64,000 nt of DNA from assembly GCA_036937835.1 (NCBI GenBank), contig CM072860.1:7085001-7149000 (forward strand), read 5' to 3'. This document shows, piece by piece, positions 63,789-64,000 of the stretch (position 1 is the first letter of the stretch; each line of letters begins with the position of its first letter). The notes below the pieces were generated by a model. The model was given only the letters and a program-made list of their open reading frames with translations, searched no databases and was not told the origin of the DNA. This DNA comes from Pampus argenteus (Eukaryota; Chordata; Actinopteri; Scombriformes; Stromateidae). The translations under genes and the position numbers were made by a program.

Positions 63789-64000
63789 GGGCTGTGTGTC
63801 CCGGCCACACCGCACTCTCCAAACACAACCACAGTCGACCGATCCAAACCAGAGAATATATTATCCGCGCTTCACATGTTTGTCGTCCTCTCGTCCACAA
63901 CATCGTTACTGCCGGCAACTCCGGGAAAGAACCGACATAAGAGCAAACAGGAGGGGACAAAACAACCAGAAGACTAAGAAACCCCGAGGACGGATCTTTT
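63789..64000 (+). other. Probable 5' untranslated exon of an unidentified gene (partial)
   Basis: By eye there are 14 CpGs in about 210 bases, far above the rest of the window, directly downstream of the GA tract, CRE and G-runs. A 33-codon frame at 63876-63977 (starting MFVVLSSTTSLL) opens and closes before the window ends, so it would be an upstream ORF and not the main start. No splice donor is visible before the edge. The plus orientation is inferred from the order of elements. The gene cannot be named. Confidence 0.45.

Noticed and set aside
63408..63977. 189-codon frame, the longest in the window
   Set aside because: Most of it is Arg/Glu repeats from the GA tract and Val/Cys repeats from the TG tract. 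Only its last 33 codons, as an upstream ORF, are worth noting.

Overview
This window looks like nuclear DNA of a ray-finned fish, probably a percomorph. It is AT-rich and interrupted by many short A/T runs, and has GT, GA, CTAT and ATT microsatellites. It carries remnants of dispersed elements I recognise from teleost genomes: a tRNA-derived SINE, an ATTA-rich MITE-like element, two copies of a non-autonomous repeat, and an hAT-type 'tactcaagtagt' fragment. These identifications are from memory of family sequence, not from a search. There is no bacterial, viral or organellar gene organisation, no CRISPR array, and no long open reading frame with a recognisable domain. Every ATG-started frame is under 200 codons, and the longest (63408-63977) owes its length to GA/CA simple repeats.

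Layout. 1-14.5 kb is plain single-copy-looking non-coding DNA with a GA microsatellite at 5.2 kb and a perfect 13-bp hairpin at 11.2 kb. 14.5-16.1 kb holds two tight hairpins followed by the tRNA-derived SINE, whose far end carries a 29-bp near-palindrome. A possible 48-bp exon lies at 16449-16496 (+). 17-35 kb is mostly non-coding, with a CTAT microsatellite, an E-box cluster (19.6 kb), a G-quadruplex motif (22.9 kb), a nuclear-receptor half-site array (32.8 kb) and CpG-dense patches at 33.6 and 35.4 kb. 37.7-39.7 kb contains the two copies of one dispersed repeat. A possible 38-bp exon with strong splice signals is at 45939-45976 (+). 48.5-57.5 kb is rich in simple sequence with long one-strand polypyrimidine and polypurine tracts, plus the MITE-like element at 52.7 kb. 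Promoter-like motif groups occur at 56.1 and 59.1 kb.

The last 500 bases change character: G-runs, a full CRE, CT and GA tracts, then a CpG-rich leader with a 33-codon upstream ORF. This reads like the promoter and 5' untranslated exon of a plus-strand gene whose coding part lies beyond the window. The simplest interpretation is a large intron or the upstream flank of a developmental or neuronal-type gene, but neither the gene nor its identity can be established here. I found no convincing new biological system; the most useful leads are the two short exon candidates, the distal promoter-like clusters and the hairpins.
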